From Bemisia tabaci (Eukaryota > Arthropoda > Insecta > Hemiptera > Aleyrodidae), in contig NC_092798.1 of NCBI RefSeq assembly GCF_918797505.1, positions 2,121,501 to 2,185,500 of the forward strand: a stretch of 64,000 bases of DNA, in the 5' to 3' direction. Below the pieces are notes generated by a model that worked only from the letters and a program-made list of their open reading frames with translations, had not been told where the DNA came from and ran no database searches. Shown here piece by piece: positions 1 through 11,438 of the stretch. Every line of letters starts with the position of its first letter. Position 1 is the first letter of the stretch. The translations under genes and the position numbers were made by a program.

Positions 1-3000
1 AAACAACCTATCTTCAACACTCCACCTTCGTAGCACTTCCGAAAAAAAGAAAAACAATTCCACTCAGAGCCCACCCTACACCGAAAACATCTTGAACGCG
101 AAAAACATAGCACACGGTGTGGGGGGGAGGGGGGTCGCGTAGCGCTGATCAACGTAGCGAGCGAACGGCGCTTACGGACTAGATACGGACCGCGGACTAC
201 GGACTGCGGACTGGACCGTACTGATCAGGATCGGTTCCCAGCGGACCGCGCCAGCCGCGAAGCTGGAGAATTTGATAACTGTATCAGACACATCTCTCTC
301 GGTCCATCCGCGTTTTCTTTCTTTCTTTCTGTCTTTCTCCTCCTCCTTCCCCCGACTCCCGACCATTGGTCAGTCACTCTTCAGTCATTCTTGACCAGCT
401 CTTGTCCATCCATTGCAGTGCCGCGCGCCGTTCGGTCAGGATCAAGAGCAACAGTGGTCATTGTTGCCAATTGAATTAAATAAAAATACGATACCTAGTA
501 GAGGTATAATGTAACTTGCGTCCATGGTACTGGATTCCATGCTCACCTGGATGAGGAATAGTTTTTTGAAAAATCAAACAGAGCAAAGCGTCCAAAATCG
601 TGGGGTGTAGATATTCCCTAATATTAAATAAACATGGAGTCCAAAAATTTATCAAGACGACCTTAGTAAAGTATAGACGAAAACAGTGTGCTCTAGTAGA
701 AAAGTGTGCGGTGGTTGCGTTAGGTTACGTTAGCTAAGATTAGGTTACACTAGCTCAAGTTAGATTAGATGAGAGAGGTATGCTATTTCCTGTTTGATGA
801 CGAAAGAATGGACATTAAAATTAAGACGGTCTTCTTGCTATTGGACTCCACGCTCAAGCAAAGAAATGAAAAGTTCAGTGATGAGCATGGAGTTCATAAT
901 CTTGGACGAGATGAGTAGGCAATACGCCTACACCCATGATCGAATAGTTATATCGTTACGCCTGCCGTAAATGAAATCAAGTATCGACGCCTGCACGCGG
1001 AAAAAAGGGGTGTTACCTCCGATTGCAACGTTGCACATTTCTACTCAGGTTTCATTTTTAATCAATTTTTTTTTTTTAAAAAAAAAAAAAAAGCTGCACA
1101 TAGTTCTTCGGAAGTTTCCGAGAAATTTTCGGAATGATTAAAAAAGAATACCGACAAACAATTTCGACGCGATATTTTCGTTCGTTCTGGTTTCTTTTTA
1201 TTAAAGCAAATTAATTTTACGCGAATCAAGTCTCAGATTCCCTGCATCATTTAAACATCGTCCGAGTCTCTGAATCGTTGCAATTAAGACACACATTTAT
1301 CCTTTAATTTCGGCAAAAACCGGGCAGGGACCGTCAAAAGAAATGACACCTGGTCTCAGTTTTACGGCGATTTTAGCGTCGCGCAATCCAGGGAAGGGGC
1401 GCAGCGCAGTCGAGTGTCTAGTCATCTTCACAGTGTGATGCGCCTTCAATCCAGTTAGCGGCAATGTGTCTACACCCGTGGTCGAATAGTTATCTCAAAT
1501 AACTCTCGTACTGCGTTTGGTGCAATGCGAGAAGTATTCATGCAGTCTTGTAGGCGTTTGACGCCGAGCGCGTTGTTTGGCGCAATGCGTAAAGTATTCC
1601 TGCAGTCTTGCAGGCGCTGATCACACCGTATTTGGCGTGATTATTCGATCTCGCGTTGTGCTTCGACGCCGTATGAGCATTCCAACATTGCCTCGTTTCT
1701 ACCGATAAAATATTTTTTCTGGGAAAGGTTTGAAAACGAAAATTTTTATTTTTAAATTATATATTGGCTATCAATAACTACAGAGGATCTAGTAGGAAAA
1801 CAGAGGTGACATCAAAATTATAAGGAAGAGTTCAACATAACTTACTGCGAGATAATAAGGTCTGCAAAATTACAATACAAGGCCAAACACCTGAAATAGA
1901 TAACAAATTCTGCATTAAGGATGCTTCCTAGCCTACCTCGAAAATTGAAGGCGAAATAACAATGCTCCTTCAATCCTCTTGCTTTGTCAAATCTGATTTC
2001 TTCAAATTTTGAGTCAGAATACAGAGAGAATTATAATTTCATCTAAAAAGATTTCAGGAGTCAACTATTGGGATCAAAGATAATTTTTTGGGGCATTATT
2101 ATGATCAAATCCACGCTGACGATCAAAGCCACGGCCTTCAAATTTTGATGGAATAAATTGATTTTTAACACTTTTGCATAACATTTATGGATCAAATTAT
2201 ATGAAACTCGATATTCTGAAGTAACTTCAAGGGCTATTCCCAGGTGTAGTCAGGGAATAATGCACAATTGACATGTTGCTAATTTTTAAAATATATTCCC
2301 TGCAAAGCTTATCTCGGTTTTTGCACCCTTAGGTATGAGTTTTTCGTCAAAATTGAGTGAAATTCTTGAAAGTATCCTTGAACCTAAACTTTCATTTAAT
2401 TTGATACATAGGCGTTGCCAAAATGTAAAAGAAACATTTTCTCAAATTAAATCTTTGAGAGTGAGCGGATTTTTAAGATTTTTTGGGGGGATAAATAATT
2501 ATTTCTGGCTGAAAAAACTTACTTCCATATTTTAAAATATAACTAAAACTAGAAAGATTTCCAAAAACTTCTGAGTCACAGTCTAAACTGCCAAGGAACT
2601 CAACTTCATTTTCAAGAATAGTTTGACGTTGGCTTATTTTGAAATTCAGCCTCTAGCGTTTGTTTACAAGCAAAAACAAATACGCATCTTACAGGATATT
2701 CAACGAGGCGCATAACTCGGAACTAATAGTTTTCAAAGCGTTATCGTTATAAAAGTTTCTGTTTCACCGGCCATTTCCACTCTCCAGTACGGAACGATGC
2801 GCTCGGTAAATCAAAACTTATCACAAAATACAGCACCAACCGTTCTTAGCCATCTCCTCCAACCGAGTTTCTCCTCTTTGACTTCCTCGTCTCGATCGAG
2901 GTTGTCAAAAATGTAAGCATGAATGGACGTATTAATGCTAAAAGAAACTATGTGCACAAGTTTTACGTGTGACACGGTCCCTTTTAGCATAAATATCTGT
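1..3000. other. Non-coding stretch, no gene recognised
   Basis: I see no convincing coding exon here. Positions 172-226 hold a short degenerate tandem repeat based on CGGACTA. Positions about 1500-1625 hold a direct repeat (units starting near 1512 and 1574) built on a TTTGGYGCAATGCG core followed by GTATTC and GCAGTCTTG. Related sequence recurs at 30.4 and 38.65 kb. The rest is AT-rich with homopolymer runs, for example the T/A run near 1066-1092. Confidence 0.5.
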
Positions 3001-3015
3001 AATTGGAACTCACAG

Positions 3016-3276
3016 TTGGATTGCATTTTGCAAAAAGGACCAGAAGCATTGCAATGATGGAAAGATTGTGCAACTTCATTCTTTGCAATAAAATTACGGA
3101 AATCGTGGAAAAATATGAAATTTAGACGGTAATTTTGTCTTAAATTTACAGTTTTAGCGAGTAAAATAGAAACTGCTAATGGATAATCAGGTTTTTCCTC
3201 CAAAACAACAGGAGGTGCACAGTCTTTGCAACATTTCAATGCTCCTTGGTTCCTTTTTGCAAAATGCAATCCAATT
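3016..3276. mobile_element. MITE, family D (TTGGATTGCATTTTGCAAAA termini)
   Basis: The left end reads TTGGATTGCATTTTGCAAAA and the right end is its inverse complement (TTTTGCAAAATGCAATCCAA), followed inward on both sides by similar sequence containing GGAACC/GGTTCC. A second copy is at 23621-23879. There is no coding capacity, so this is a non-autonomous inverted-repeat element. Confidence 0.75.
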
Positions 3277-3357
3277 AGTAGACGGAAAATTTGTCGAGAG
3301 GTTTAAAATTGAAGAGGCAAGCCGCAAGAGATTTAAAAAAATTGAATTTTCCTGTGA

Positions 3358-3494
3358 AATTGGACGTATTTCGGCCTCACGGAACTATATGCATAATGAC
3401 GTGAGCCGAGCCCTTTAATACATATGTATATTATTATGAGTCTAAGGGCTCATGTCTTTAATGCACATAGTTCCGTTTGGCAGAAATACGTCAA
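3358..3494. mobile_element. MITE, family A (GGACGTATTT...AAATACGTCC palindrome)
   Basis: Near-perfect palindrome of about 130 bp starting with AATTGGACGTATTTC and ending in the inverse complement. Both arms carry the motif ACGGAACTATRTGCAT and GGGCTCA(C/T)GT. Other copies lie at 10602, 17402, 28165, 37101 (truncated) and 54944. This copy is one of the more divergent. Confidence 0.75.
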
Positions 3495-3618
3495 ACTGAT
3501 TCTGTGTCCTCTTCATCATACTACTTTTTATAGTGTTTAGATTAAAATGTATGCATCGTAACAAAAGTAAATGGCAGTATAGACACTGTAATTAAACGTA
3601 TCAGTATGAAATGACTGA

Positions 3619-3819
3619 TCAACTGTATGGCACATTGGTTTGATTTTTATTTTTGTCCGCGAACCATTTGCGGAGCGATTTTCGGTCCAGGAGATCCCTC
3701 CAACTTTCCAACCATTCAAACTCATGGCTGGAGTAATGTTCACTATTGTCTCTGTTGCAAGCACCGTCCACGCATTTCCAGAATGGGAACATGCAGCAGC
3801 TTGCACTCAACCGGCAGTC
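3619..3819 (-). CDS. Terminal exon of a secreted cysteine-rich (cystine-knot-like) protein, copy e
   Basis: This exon follows a good acceptor (TCGTGTTTCAG|GAC) at 3820 and reads in phase 0 for 66 codons to a stop at 3619. It begins D-C and carries C-x5-CC-x6-C-x4-C, exactly the cysteine spacing of four other exons in the next 5.5 kb. The C-terminal tail is about 45 residues, charged and probably helical (WLESWRDLLDRKSLRKWF). The RA residues in the last loop of the other copies are replaced by VDG, making this the most divergent member. No signal-peptide exon is visible close upstream; the nearest compatible one is 8414-8515. Function is unknown. The cysteine pattern is compatible with an inhibitor cystine knot, but the disulphides are inferred. 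Confidence 0.6.
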   Translation of the reverse strand, partial: DCRLSASCCMFPFWKCVDGACNRDNSEHYSSHEFEWLESWRDLLDRKSLRKWFADKNKNQTNVPYS

Positions 3820-4752
3820 CTGAAACACGAGAACATTAATATGAATGGTCAATTTACCCTACCTAGTGGTCGTCTTGACAGTGTCGTCAGCTGAAAAGTA
3901 TGGGCTGTGGAATCCGGCGCAGTTCATAAGTTACGTAATCCTTTTGGGGTTGTGTGAATGTATCCATCAGCATCAAGCATCAGCGCAGGTAGTGTGGAGT
4001 GGTTTAGCTGAGCGTTACGCGATGAATTTTTTATGTAGCCTCGCTCAATTCTCGGAAATTAATCGATAAAAAATGTTTAAACTGAGGGGCTTGGTGGACA
4101 AGGCGCATAAGTGCAAATTTTTCTACTTTAAGAGTTTAAAATGTCAAAATTATTTGGACACTTGTGATAGGAAGGAAGTTTAAACTAATTTTTTGATGTT
4201 TTAAAGTTTGATTTTAGTTGTGAATTCTTAACAGAATATACTTTCAAACTAGTTTTAGCCGAGAATGTGAACATCTAAATTTTTTTCAAAAATTGCACTC
4301 ACGCGTATTGTCATCCAAGTCCCTCAACTGTATACCTTAACTCCAACTATAGACTATAAATTGTCAGTCCTGAAATTGGTCTTGAAGTCCGAAGTGCACA
4401 AATACAAAGACGCTGTACCACAAAGACAACAAATAAACGATTGAAAAATTATGTGTAAGGCAAGTTTTTTATTTTTATTTTAACCCCATCGATTACATGC
4501 AAAATTCATTTTTCTGGTTATAAATTGCCTCGTTCTTGCTTTTTCCTCTTTTATTGTAATAATGGGCCATTGTAACAGCCATCAACTCGTAATTGGAGAG
4601 AGCTGTCCGATGCAGCGCATTGTTACGGAGAGTTACAGGAGGTCGTTGCGGTCGTTTTTTTAAATTAAATTAAATAATTAAATACACAGCATGGAGAGGC
4701 ATTAAGAAGGATGATGTCAAACTTTTACCTCAGTATTTGTGTTCGTGTAGTT

Positions 4753-4944
4753 TTAGTCTGAGAGGGAAGAAACAGCTTTTGATTGGCCAAGGACAGATTT
4801 TAGTTTGCTTTTTTTCCGCTGGATAATTCTTTCCATGATCTCATTAGCTTGCATAGTATTATAAACATTCATTGCGTAATAACAAGAGCCTGCTCTACAT
4901 TTAACCTCAGGGTTTTCACAACATTGAAAGTGGAACAGGCATCT
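4753..4944 (-). CDS. Terminal exon of a secreted cysteine-rich protein, copy d
   Basis: The acceptor TCCTATTTCAG is followed in phase 0 by AGA TGC, and the reading frame stays open for 63 codons to a TAA at 4753-4755. The exon starts R-C and has C-x5-CC-x6-C-x4-C with the conserved P and CRAG residues shared with copies a-c. The tail is basic (QRKKSKLKSV). An AATAAA on the minus strand lies at 4550-4555, about 200 nt past the stop. An 86-nt open segment at 5029-5114 ends in a GTAAAT donor 84 nt upstream and could be a preceding exon, but a direct phase-0 joint to the signal exon 8414-8515 reproduces the family spacing better. No family name can be given. Confidence 0.6.
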   Translation of the reverse strand, partial: RCLFHFQCCENPEVKCRAGSCYYAMNVYNTMQANEIMERIIQRKKSKLKSVLGQSKAVSSLSD

Positions 4945-5345
4945 CTGAAATAGGACAAAATGATTGTCAATGATAAGTTTAAGTAAAAGTCAAAGTTTTT
5001 CAAACCATCCATCACATTAAAAATTTACCTCCCATAGTGCAATGGTAGAAAAAATGTCTTTCACTTTGATCTGATCAGCAAAATTCGTTTTGGTCTGTTT
5101 CAGAGAGTCGGTTACTGAAATATTGTGGTACCACCACAGCTTCAAATGTTCTGGTACATCGAATTCCGAGTTGCAGTTATAATCACTTTAATTTATTTTA
5201 ATCTAATAATTTAGTGGTATTAGTTTATGAAAAATTTAGGTTTTAATACTCCTGAGCTATGATGTAACAATTACAACATTATTACAACACATTATTCCAC
5301 CCATGCTTCAAAAAACGGGTTTCTTTATGCCATCGAAATGGGAAC

Positions 5346-5552
5346 TCACTTTCTATTCTTAGCTTCTTTAAGATCGTATTCTTCGTAGTCCCTTTTTATC
5401 GATTCTCGTAAATTATTATTATTAACTAATTTTTCCATGGCGTCGGCGGCTATATTCTCCAGTTTAACATTAACTTCTCTCGGCTGTACACACAAATTGG
5501 CTCGACAGACTATTGGTGGGTGGTTGCAACACTCCCTAGACTGATCACACGC
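5346..5552 (-). CDS. Terminal exon of a secreted cysteine-rich protein, copy c
   Basis: After a pyrimidine-rich acceptor (TTTGTGTGTTTAAG|GCG) the frame is open for 68 codons to TGA at 5346-5348. It begins A-C and shows C-x5-CC-x6-C-x4-C with NHPP and CRAN in the loops, very close to copy a at 9118-9300. The acidic/basic tail contains NLRESIK, also shared with copy a (NLRESMK). A possible small exon lies at 5635-5705 behind an 82-nt intron. AATAAA on the minus strand is at 5192-5197, roughly 150 nt past the stop. The conserved spacing and splice site argue for a real exon; function is unrecognised. Confidence 0.65.
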   Translation of the reverse strand, partial: ACDQSRECCNHPPIVCRANLCVQPREVNVKLENIAADAMEKLVNNNNLRESIKRDYEEYDLKEAKNRK

Positions 5553-6211
5553 CTTAAACACACAAACAAGCAAACAGACAGTAAACAATCGTACATTTTA
5601 TTCAGTTTTTTGTGAAAAATGTCTATCGTCTTACCATGCAATTTTTATAAGAGCCAAGTAAGTAATGAGAAGAGCAAGGATTCTGGTCAGATGGCCGGCT
5701 TTTTCCTAAAAATCAATGCGGATCAATTTGGATTACTTTTTTATCTCTTTACTATCATTCTCGGATGGACATAGTGATACCGTGCCAAGAGGAAACGCTA
5801 TATGAGTTTTCAGACGTTTCTAAATTTCGAATCCTATGGAATGAATTTCCGAAAAAACTTGCGAATATTTTTTTTCCACTTTTTCAAGGCTTTTAAAGGC
5901 AATTTAATCTGAAGTATCTGAAAATTACAAAAAAAAATATGCACAACTTGCCTCGAAAATTGATACTTTATCACGAGAGATCCGGCAACCTTTGAGGGGC
6001 CATACGGTATTTTTCTTTAGCACGGCAGTAGGCTCCTAAGGAGATGAGCCTACTTTATTGATTGAAAATTTCTTAAAATATTCAATCTAACGCAGATGAA
6101 TAAACGCTGAAATTTTCAAGAAATCACGATTATAAAAAGGGGGGGGGGGGTCTTCGACGTCGCATACCAAAATGCATGAACTTTGAGGTGAGCCATCGCT
6201 ATTTGTTTGAC

Positions 6212-8515
6212 TTACGTTGAATTTCCTCCGTGTTCACGTTCAATATCCTCCTGAATGGCTTTAATAAGCTTTTGCCTAAATGACCATTCTTTGTTACTAC
6301 GATAGACTGTCTTTTCCATAGCATTGTTATACCTACTGTCAAACGAATTCAAAGAAAAATAACAAGTGCCCGCACGGCAGGCGATAACAGGATACGTACA
6401 GCATTCCCGATCATTCGTGCATGCCTTCAACACACAAACATCAACGGAAAATTAAAACAGTCACAATGTCACATTTATGAGCAGTATATGAATTCCTCAG
6501 AAACACCTCTTACACTGGCATTCATGTGTCTGAATTGTTCAGTCATTCATGGGCGAAAGATCTTTCAGAATATTCTTCTTAGTTAAAGTGTGGAAGATGC
6601 CTGTGTAAAACTTGTGATTGATGTGCGTGTTGCATATTCAAAAATTGAAGGCGTTTTGGCTTTACATAAAATAGAATGAGTTGACTGTAACGCCTTGATG
6701 CAACAATTCGTGTTTCACGGATGTGCGTGTTGCATGTTCAAAATTGAAGGCAGTTTCTCACTCTTTCAGAGATGCATGGGACTTGTCAGTTGCAGCACTC
6801 TAAATACAGAGTACCTAAATAGGGAGAATTTCACAAGTAGTGACACAAGGCTGAAGTATCTAAGGCGAGTAATTGAATCGGTCATTCTTAAAGAAACTTA
6901 AGCGCAAGAAATGAAAACCTGAGAACCACATTGGAAACTGTGGTAATCTACCCATTTTAAATCGTAGATCATATAATAATGTGATTTAATAATTTATCGC
7001 TTTAGAATTCCAGAGCTCTGAACTTTGGAACCAGTCGATGTCAATGTTTGTTTACGGTCTTTCTGGTATTGTATTTTGTGGAACTTAAGTCTTTCTTTAG
7101 AATGACCCGTTCAAATCGGTGACTTTCTTGATCTAAGAATACTACCTACATTGATTGTGAGTTGATCGAGGCGCTTTGAGACAATTATTTGTGTTCCACG
7201 GATGTGCGATTTGCATTTTCAAAATTGAAGGCATTTTCGCTTTTCTCACATGTTCAGAAATGCATGGGAGTTATTGGCAATATTTTTAGCACCCAAATGA
7301 CAGAGTGCCTGTGTAGAGAAAATAAGTATTGCATCTCAATCCACTGACTACACTTAAATAAGTGCCGCTCTCTAATTGGTAACTAATTTTAAGCTATTAT
7401 GGATCGCCTGATTTCTAAATTTTGAAATAAATTCTGAGCAAAATTTAATGGATATTTTTGCCGAGAATGGAGAATTTGCAAGGGTCTGAAATTTGATGAA
7501 TTTCCTGTTTAAGTGGAATCCTCTGAGTGAACTGAACACGAAGATACCCTTGATTCATAAATTGAGCAATTATTAGAGGAGATATGACAAAATAACCGAT
7601 TCTGCTAAAATACATGTGTTTAAATGGGAAATGCCGCCAGATGACGTCACAAGGCGGCACATTTTCTCACTTTTAAATCAATTTTTCTCCAATTTCCCAT
7701 GTCAGAAAAAAATTATGAAAAATGTTGCGAACTCAGCTCATTAGGCACTTTCAGATGAAGCAATAAAAAAATTGCGTGCAAATTCTCCATTGTCCTTTTT
7801 CAGTCGGTCCCACTCATTTCGTCTTTGATAAAACGAATATGAATTTGAATTGATAGCTTTTGTTCATCCGGATAAAGAGTTTGTAAAAAAAACTTGTAAT
7901 TTTTTGGAAGAACTCCTAAAATAATTTGGTAGAAATTAATTGTACACTTAAGTCACGCAATCTGTGAATTGTTATGAATTGTTTTGATTTTGATTTTAAC
8001 ACTATTAAGTTTCATTAAAAATCGCGAGGAATATTCGCCAGAAATCGATAAGTGAGAGGCTTTCAAGGTTGCGTATAAATTACAGCTAAAATTAACGATC
8101 GTCATCATTTCCAGACTTTAGACCGGTCAGTCCGCGAGGTATCTGTCTAGTTTATAGATTGAGCAAAAACATCGGCCACCTCGAAGTTTGAGCAATTTTG
8201 TCAACGGGGCGCAGCACATAGAATAGTAGCACCAACCAATTACTAACAATTAAACGACAAAAATTTGCATGCATCTTCATTGAAAATACTCGTAGTGTAA
8301 AACACATAATCTCATGAAACCCCAACCTACAGCCGTATAACAACATTTCCGTGGTTGTGAACGTGGGAAACTGAAAGTCCCTCGGGAGTAGTACACAAAA
8401 CGGTGATACTCACGCTCAAGAGAGGGACACAAGCACTGGAACTGTGAGTCAACAGGAAGAGGGTGAGAAAACAGAACTCCAGGAGGCGCAAGGGATGATT
8501 GCGAACAGGGTTCAT
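6212..8515 (-). CDS. Two-exon secreted cysteine-rich (cystine-knot-like) protein, copy b
   Basis: Exon 1 is 8414-8515: 34 codons from an ATG at 8515, coding a hydrophobic signal peptide (LLEFCFLTLFLLTHSSSA) followed by CVPLLS and a GTGAGT donor in phase 0. Exon 2 is 6212-6424: acceptor TTGAAG|GCA, 70 codons, stop at 6212. Joined, the product has 104 residues and six cysteines spaced Cx6Cx5CCx6Cx4C, followed by a 40-residue charged tail (ending near EDIEREHGGNST). The 2-kb intron contains a family H MITE (7466-7791). AATAAA is at 6052-6057 on the minus strand. The same first exon is phase-compatible with the exons at 5552, 4944 and 3819, so alternative last exons are possible. The six-cysteine spacing matches the general inhibitor-cystine-knot pattern known from many arthropod secreted peptides; the activity is not deducible. 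Confidence 0.65.
7466..7791. mobile_element. MITE, family H (AATGGAGAATTTGCA termini)
   Basis: 326-bp element starting AATGGAGAATTTGCA and ending with its inverse complement. An almost identical copy lies in opposite orientation at 62141-62466, and a diverged one at about 31730-32065. It lies inside the intron of the cysteine-rich gene copy b. A 71-codon ORF inside it is identical in two copies only because the element is repeated, so it is not a gene. Confidence 0.85.
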
Positions 8516-8610
8516 CTTACGAAATAGATCGCGTGAAAGAAACTCGATAGCGGAAAATTCACCGACTCAAAGGCTGAAGGCCTTTATGGCACTCTACTCG
8601 CCATCCCGCC
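8516..8610 (-). promoter_or_regulatory. 5' flank of cysteine-rich gene b, duplicated with gene a
   Basis: The roughly 90 bp upstream of the ATG at 8515 can be aligned with the 90 bp upstream of the ATG at 10313. Both share the series GAGTGCC, GGCC, TTGAGT, a CG-rich middle, and an AAGATGA start context. The shared flank shows that promoter/5'UTR and first exon were duplicated together. A TATA-like CCATAAAGG lies at 8581-8589 only in this copy. Confidence 0.4.
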
Positions 8611-9117
8611 GATTATTGCATCGCTCGGTGGGCCTGTCCTGTGGCTCTTCAGCTTCCCATCCCCTCCTCCCTTCCCCCTCCCCCCTCCTCTGGTAGGCGC
8701 GATTTCATTGATAAAAGTGTCACCCATTCATGTAACTATAACGCCGTTCAATAAGCCGATTCGTAACCTAATTATGATTTGACCTTGTTCTAATGCTCGT
8801 GCAATAGCATGCATGAATTAAATACACAATGTTTTCAAAATAATTTTAAACATTTTTCGACAGAAAATATTTTTCCCCCGATTTGAGTTCTTCCGTTTGT
8901 TTTAATTATTACTGCCCTTTTTAGAGGTGTAAATGGCCTTAGATGCTAAAGCACCGCTTTAAAATAAAATTATTTTACTACTACTACATGGATGTGATAA
9001 ATTATTCACACTTCTAGCAAAAAAAAAGAAAAAGAAAAAAAGAACAGCCTCTAAAACTGTATTAAAATTGCTCAAAAAGCGCACGCGCAAATTGTCACTT
9101 ACGTTCAATCCTAGGAT

Positions 9118-10313
9118 TTATTTAAATCTTGAAGTATTCGCTTTCATAGATTCTCTTAAATTACTAAGCCGAACTTGATATTCTAGGTATTCGGTGATTC
9201 GATTCTCCACGCCCCGAACCGCTGCAATCGGCTTGAAACAAACATTGGCACGACAGATAATATCGGGATGGTTGCAACACTCCAGAGACTGAACACAAGC
9301 CTTTAACAGAGAAAAGAACAGAGTTCGATGAACACTTTAGTTTTACCCAAGTGAAATATTCATATCCTTGAAACCAAGTAGTGTGATCAATTCTATAATT
9401 GGTCTCAACAGACTGTGCCAAGTTAAGAAAAACTGGGATTTTCCTTCATTTTCATTTTTTTGAGGGGGAGAGGGATAAGAGTCTGCTTGATAATCAAAAG
9501 AAATAATTTTCCAAAGAGTAAATTTGAATAAAACTGGAATAGGTTTCAGTGTATCTCACACTGAAAAAAGTATCACAATCTCAACTATACTCCTGGCTAA
9601 TTTTGGCGCCCGATATAAGATTAGTTGCACTTGCCAGAGGTACGGTTGATCTAACCACACTTTTGGCAGACTTAACCGTACCTCTGACTGATGCAACTAC
9701 TCTTGTATCTGGTGCCAAAATCAGCCAGGAGTTTAATCGGGATTGACACTTTTTTTCCCTCGACTCTAGAAAAATCTAACTGGGGGCTAAGCATGGACTT
9801 GAAACGATATGATTAACAGTTGCGCCATTTTTACAACATGGTCATTGCGTAGATCAAAACATAAACAGATTTGGCAAATTTATTCGGGACCTACCTTAGG
9901 AGTTGTTTCAATGTATTTTCTGATAATTTTTTTCCTATCATTGCCTATCGCATAAGAGTGCAAAAAGCCGCTCAGGTTTTTTGTGTGTGTTTTTTTTTGG
10001 TTAGAAAAATACACGTAGGTATATTTTAAAATTTAGAAAATATCAAGGATCTATACGTTGTTTATCGAATCGTTCAGAGGTGTCATGATTCTGCCTATTT
10101 TGACATAAATTTTGTTGCTTTTTCCTTTTAGTGTATTTTCCGAAGAAAATACACTATTTTTTAGTGTATGGACTTAAAATCCCTGAAGGATGCATAAAAA
10201 CATGTACTTACGCCGAAGAGCGGGACACAAGCTGCATTGGAGCTATTGATCAACAAAAGAGCCAACAGGCTGAATTTCAAAAGTCCTACCACATTATGGC
10301 AAACATGGCTCAT
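9118..10313 (-). CDS. Two-exon secreted cysteine-rich (cystine-knot-like) protein, copy a
   Basis: Exon 1 is 10212-10313: 34 codons from ATG at 10313, with signal peptide core GLLKFSLLALLLINSSNA, then ACVPLFG and a GTAAGT donor in phase 0. Exon 2 is 9118-9300: acceptor CTGTTAAAG|GCT, 60 codons, TAA at 9118-9120 overlapped by an AATAAA. The 94-residue product has six cysteines spaced Cx6Cx5CCx6Cx4C with NHP and CRAN in the loops and a tail containing NLRESMK. Exon 1 has exactly the same length and phase as that at 8414-8515 and the same ACVPL end, so the two are tandem duplicates. A cleaved mature peptide of about 67 residues is expected to be exported. I do not recognise a named family; a knottin-like fold is inferred from cysteine spacing alone. 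Confidence 0.7.
9547..9756. repeat. Hairpin element bounded by CACTGAAAAA
   Basis: Starts CACACTGAAAAAAG and ends CACTTTTTTTCC. Long imperfect inverted arms carry CTCCTGGCTAATTTTGGCGC and its complement, and AGAGGTACGGTT / AACCGTACCTCT at the centre. It lies in the intron of cysteine-rich gene a. It is a non-coding MITE-like palindrome. Confidence 0.65.
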
Positions 10314-10601
10314 CTTGAGAGAATACACGAAAAATACCCGATACGAGCAGAATGTTCTGCAACTCAACGGCCTAGAGCACTCTCGGCACTCCACTGTTTA
10401 TCAACATCTCAAACATCTGCCACAGTTATTTTACTATGTAACTTTTCATATTGATTCCCCTCCACCCCATCCATTCATAGTAATGATTTTGTAGATAAAA
10501 CTCTATTACGGCAACCGCACCTAGAGAACAGCAGGAGATAACCGTCAAAGACTAGCAACATTGCAAAAATCTCACTGCATCTAGAGTTACCATCATATTT
10601 G

Positions 10602-10722
10602 TACGTATTTCTGCCAATCGGAACTATGTGCATTAAGATATGAGCCCTGAGATCCATAAGAATATGTCCATAACAGGGCTCACGTCATAATGCACATAGT
10701 TCCGTTTGATAGAAATACGTCC
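10602..10722. mobile_element. MITE, family A
   Basis: 121-bp palindrome with TACGTATTTCTGCC at the left, AGAAATACGTCC at the right, and GAACTATGTGCATTA in both arms. Same family as 17402-17531 and 28165-28294. Confidence 0.8.
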
Positions 10723-11074
10723 ATTTATCGATCCTAAGCTGCCACGATATAAGAGAAAACGTCGTATGAGCCTTCAGACGATACCAAATTTCCTCAAAGG
10801 AATCACTAACTTCCGGAAAATTGGTACACATTATTTCCCCATTTTTTCAGAGAATTTCGTTCATAACTATCGAAAGTGTCTGAAAATTTGAAAAAAAAAT
10901 TAGGCATGGCTTTCCTGATAAAAATAAATATTTTCTGATAGGAAATTTGGCAACATTCGAATGTTTCCACGGAGTTCTTCCTTAGCATGGCACTAAGGGC
11001 CCCCACGGGGTTTTATCGTCGTCACTCTGACGTAAGGGCTTATCTCAATTTCCACGTGAGCCCTGCGGGCCGAT

Positions 11075-11330
11075 TATTATTAACTGATAGACAAAGGTAT
11101 GGACAAAGAAGACATAGGGAATATGGAGCGATCCTATTGGTTGATATGGTTGGTTTCTATAGTTTAATGAAGAAAATGATGATGGACTAATTGTCGAGTC
11201 TTTGGTGGGTTGCCGTTAGTTAGTCTATTACCTACCTCCTACGTCCGTTTTGCCACCCCCGCTTCCACAAATAGGATCCCTCCGAATCTCTTTTGTCGTC
11301 TTTGTCTATAGCTTTGTCTATCAGTTTCAA
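11075..11330. repeat. Inverted-repeat element, family J
   Basis: Left arm TGATAGACAAAGG..GGACAAAGAAGACA is mirrored on the right by TCTTTTGTCGTCTTTGTC and CTTTGTCTATCAG. Related copies lie at about 32862-33128 and 33406-33690. Non-coding. Confidence 0.65.
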
Positions 11331-11360
11331 AAATCGGCCCCCGCTGTTCTCTTAATAACT

Positions 11361-11438
11361 GGGCGTATTTATGCTAAAAGGAACTAATGTTACACGCAAA
11401 CCCTATGCACATAGTTCCTTTTAGCAGAAATACGTCCA
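11361..11438. mobile_element. MITE, family B (GTATTTATGCTAAAAGGAAC)
   Basis: 78-bp palindrome. The left arm GCGTATTTATGCTAAAAGGA and right arm TCCTTTTAGCAGAAATACGT are near inverse complements. Other copies are at 21385-21461 and 28731-28810. The outermost bases are the same as those of the larger family A. Confidence 0.7.

Noticed and set aside
715..775. TTAGG-rich stretch resembling insect telomere repeat
   Set aside because: Only a few irregular GTTAGGTTAC-type units, not a tandem TTAGG array.
5029..5114. Possible middle exon for cysteine-rich copy d (and 5635-5705 for copy c)
   Set aside because: Both have plausible borders and 82-84-nt introns and the same incoming phase, but they do not resemble each other and would break the Cx6C spacing that a direct joint with the signal exon produces. 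Kept only as an alternative in the entries.
7445..7660. 71-codon ORF repeated at 62272-62499
   Set aside because: It is the same family H MITE in two places; identity reflects the repeat, not protein conservation.
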